Of a stretch of DNA of 15,367 bases, positions 15,183 to 15,367 are shown piece after piece (positions within the stretch are counted from its first letter, which is position 1; each line of letters opens with the position of its first letter). The stretch spans positions 1 to 15,367 of the forward strand of contig JAEDCX010000063.1 in NCBI GenBank assembly GCA_016293925.1. The letters run 5' to 3'. Position numbers and translations under genes: made by a program. This DNA comes from Lachnospiraceae bacterium. GTDB lineage: Bacteria; Bacillota; Clostridia; Lachnospirales; Lachnospiraceae. The notes beneath the pieces were generated by a model. That model was given only the letters and a program-made list of their open reading frames with translations, made no database searches and was not told where the DNA came from.

Positions 15183-15218
15183 GCGGATCAGCCTTTTTCA
15201 ACAGGTTGATCCGCTTTT
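15183..15218 (+). terminator. Intrinsic terminator of the AIR-Lrp-aminotransferase-trmL operon
   Basis: An 11-bp stem (GCGGATCAGCC, 15183-15193, with GGTTGATCCGC, 15204-15214; one G-T pair) closes a 10-base T-rich loop and is followed by TTTT. It lies 37 bases past the stop of the last operon gene, as expected for Rho-independent termination. Confidence 0.88.
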
Positions 15219-15252
15219 ATGACCCAAGCGGATGATTCTCATGGAGGATGAA

Positions 15253-15367
15253 ATGAGCAAAAGAATCATAGGAATATCCGTATTTTTGATGGCAATTCTG
15301 GGCATGGTGCGCAGAATACCCTGACGATTACCGGAGTTACTGTGCCGAAAAGCGGAGTGTACGAGAC
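15253..15367 (+). pseudogene. Start of a secreted protein, apparently frameshifted, cut by the window end
   Basis: GGAGG at 15243-15247 precedes an ATG that opens a signal-peptide-like stretch, MSKRIIGISVFLMAILGM. The frame hits TGA at 15322-15324 after only 23 residues. From 15309 another frame reads AQNTLTITGVTVPKSGVYE, with codons like those of its neighbours (CTG, ACC, GTG, CCG), and stays open to the window end. That is the order expected of a signal peptide followed by a mature beta-rich secreted protein. A single-base change near 15300-15310 would therefore explain the break. It may be a true pseudogene, a sequencing error, or phase-variable. With only 115 bases visible, the call is tentative. 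Confidence 0.45.

Overview
The window reads as ordinary chromosome from a Gram-positive anaerobe of the Clostridia, most likely a Lachnospiraceae gut bacterium. The pointers are roughly balanced base composition, strong AGGAGG-type ribosome binding sites, short gaps and ATGA overlaps, a DUF6472 small cysteine protein, a VanW/YoaR-type secreted protein, and a B12-binding radical SAM protein of the Clostridia type. The family is inferred from protein character, not from a search. No phage, insertion sequence, CRISPR array or other obvious mobile DNA is visible.

Layout. (1) 1-54: truncated tRNA-Phe(GAA) on the minus strand, with a strong promoter at 93-121. (2) 216-4565, plus strand: a membrane-anchored glycerophosphodiester phosphodiesterase, an AraC-family regulator 3 nt behind it, galactokinase, and a 60-residue four-cysteine protein (DUF6472), closed by a hairpin at 4571-4600. 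(3) 4684-5649, minus strand: a LacI-family regulator with a ScrR-like DNA-binding end. Its promoter interlocks with a plus-strand promoter, and one operator or cre-like palindrome (5748-5761) lies at both predicted start points. (4) 5817-9028, plus strand: a B12-binding radical SAM protein, endonuclease III (nth) and a DnaQ-like DEDDh exonuclease. The exonuclease overlaps tail to tail by 71 bp with (5) a minus-strand gene (8958-9575) for a membrane-anchored protein of unknown function. (6) 9609-11256, plus strand: a 34-residue membrane peptide, too short for the supplied ORF list, then a secreted VanW-domain protein with a TTG start. (7) 11317-15146, plus strand: a compact five-gene run of a PurM/HypE-like AIR-synthase-related protein, an Lrp/AsnC regulator, a class I/II aminotransferase, the tRNA wobble 2'-O-methyltransferase TrmL, and a DUF1905 plus C39-like cysteine peptidase fusion. 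It ends at a terminator (15183-15218). (8) 15253-15367: the start of a secreted protein that looks frameshifted.

How the parts work together. The galactokinase region is a sugar-use module under an AraC-type activator. The LacI-type regulator is probably autoregulated and may also control the radical SAM and DNA-repair operon. The AIR/Lrp/aminotransferase genes are stop-start overlapped, which suggests one amino-acid-related function whose substrate cannot be read from sequence. The least explained items are the DUF1905-C39 fusion, the solo HypE-like protein and its partners, the interlocked promoters, and the small membrane peptide whose promoter lies inside the opposing gene. None of these proves a new system.
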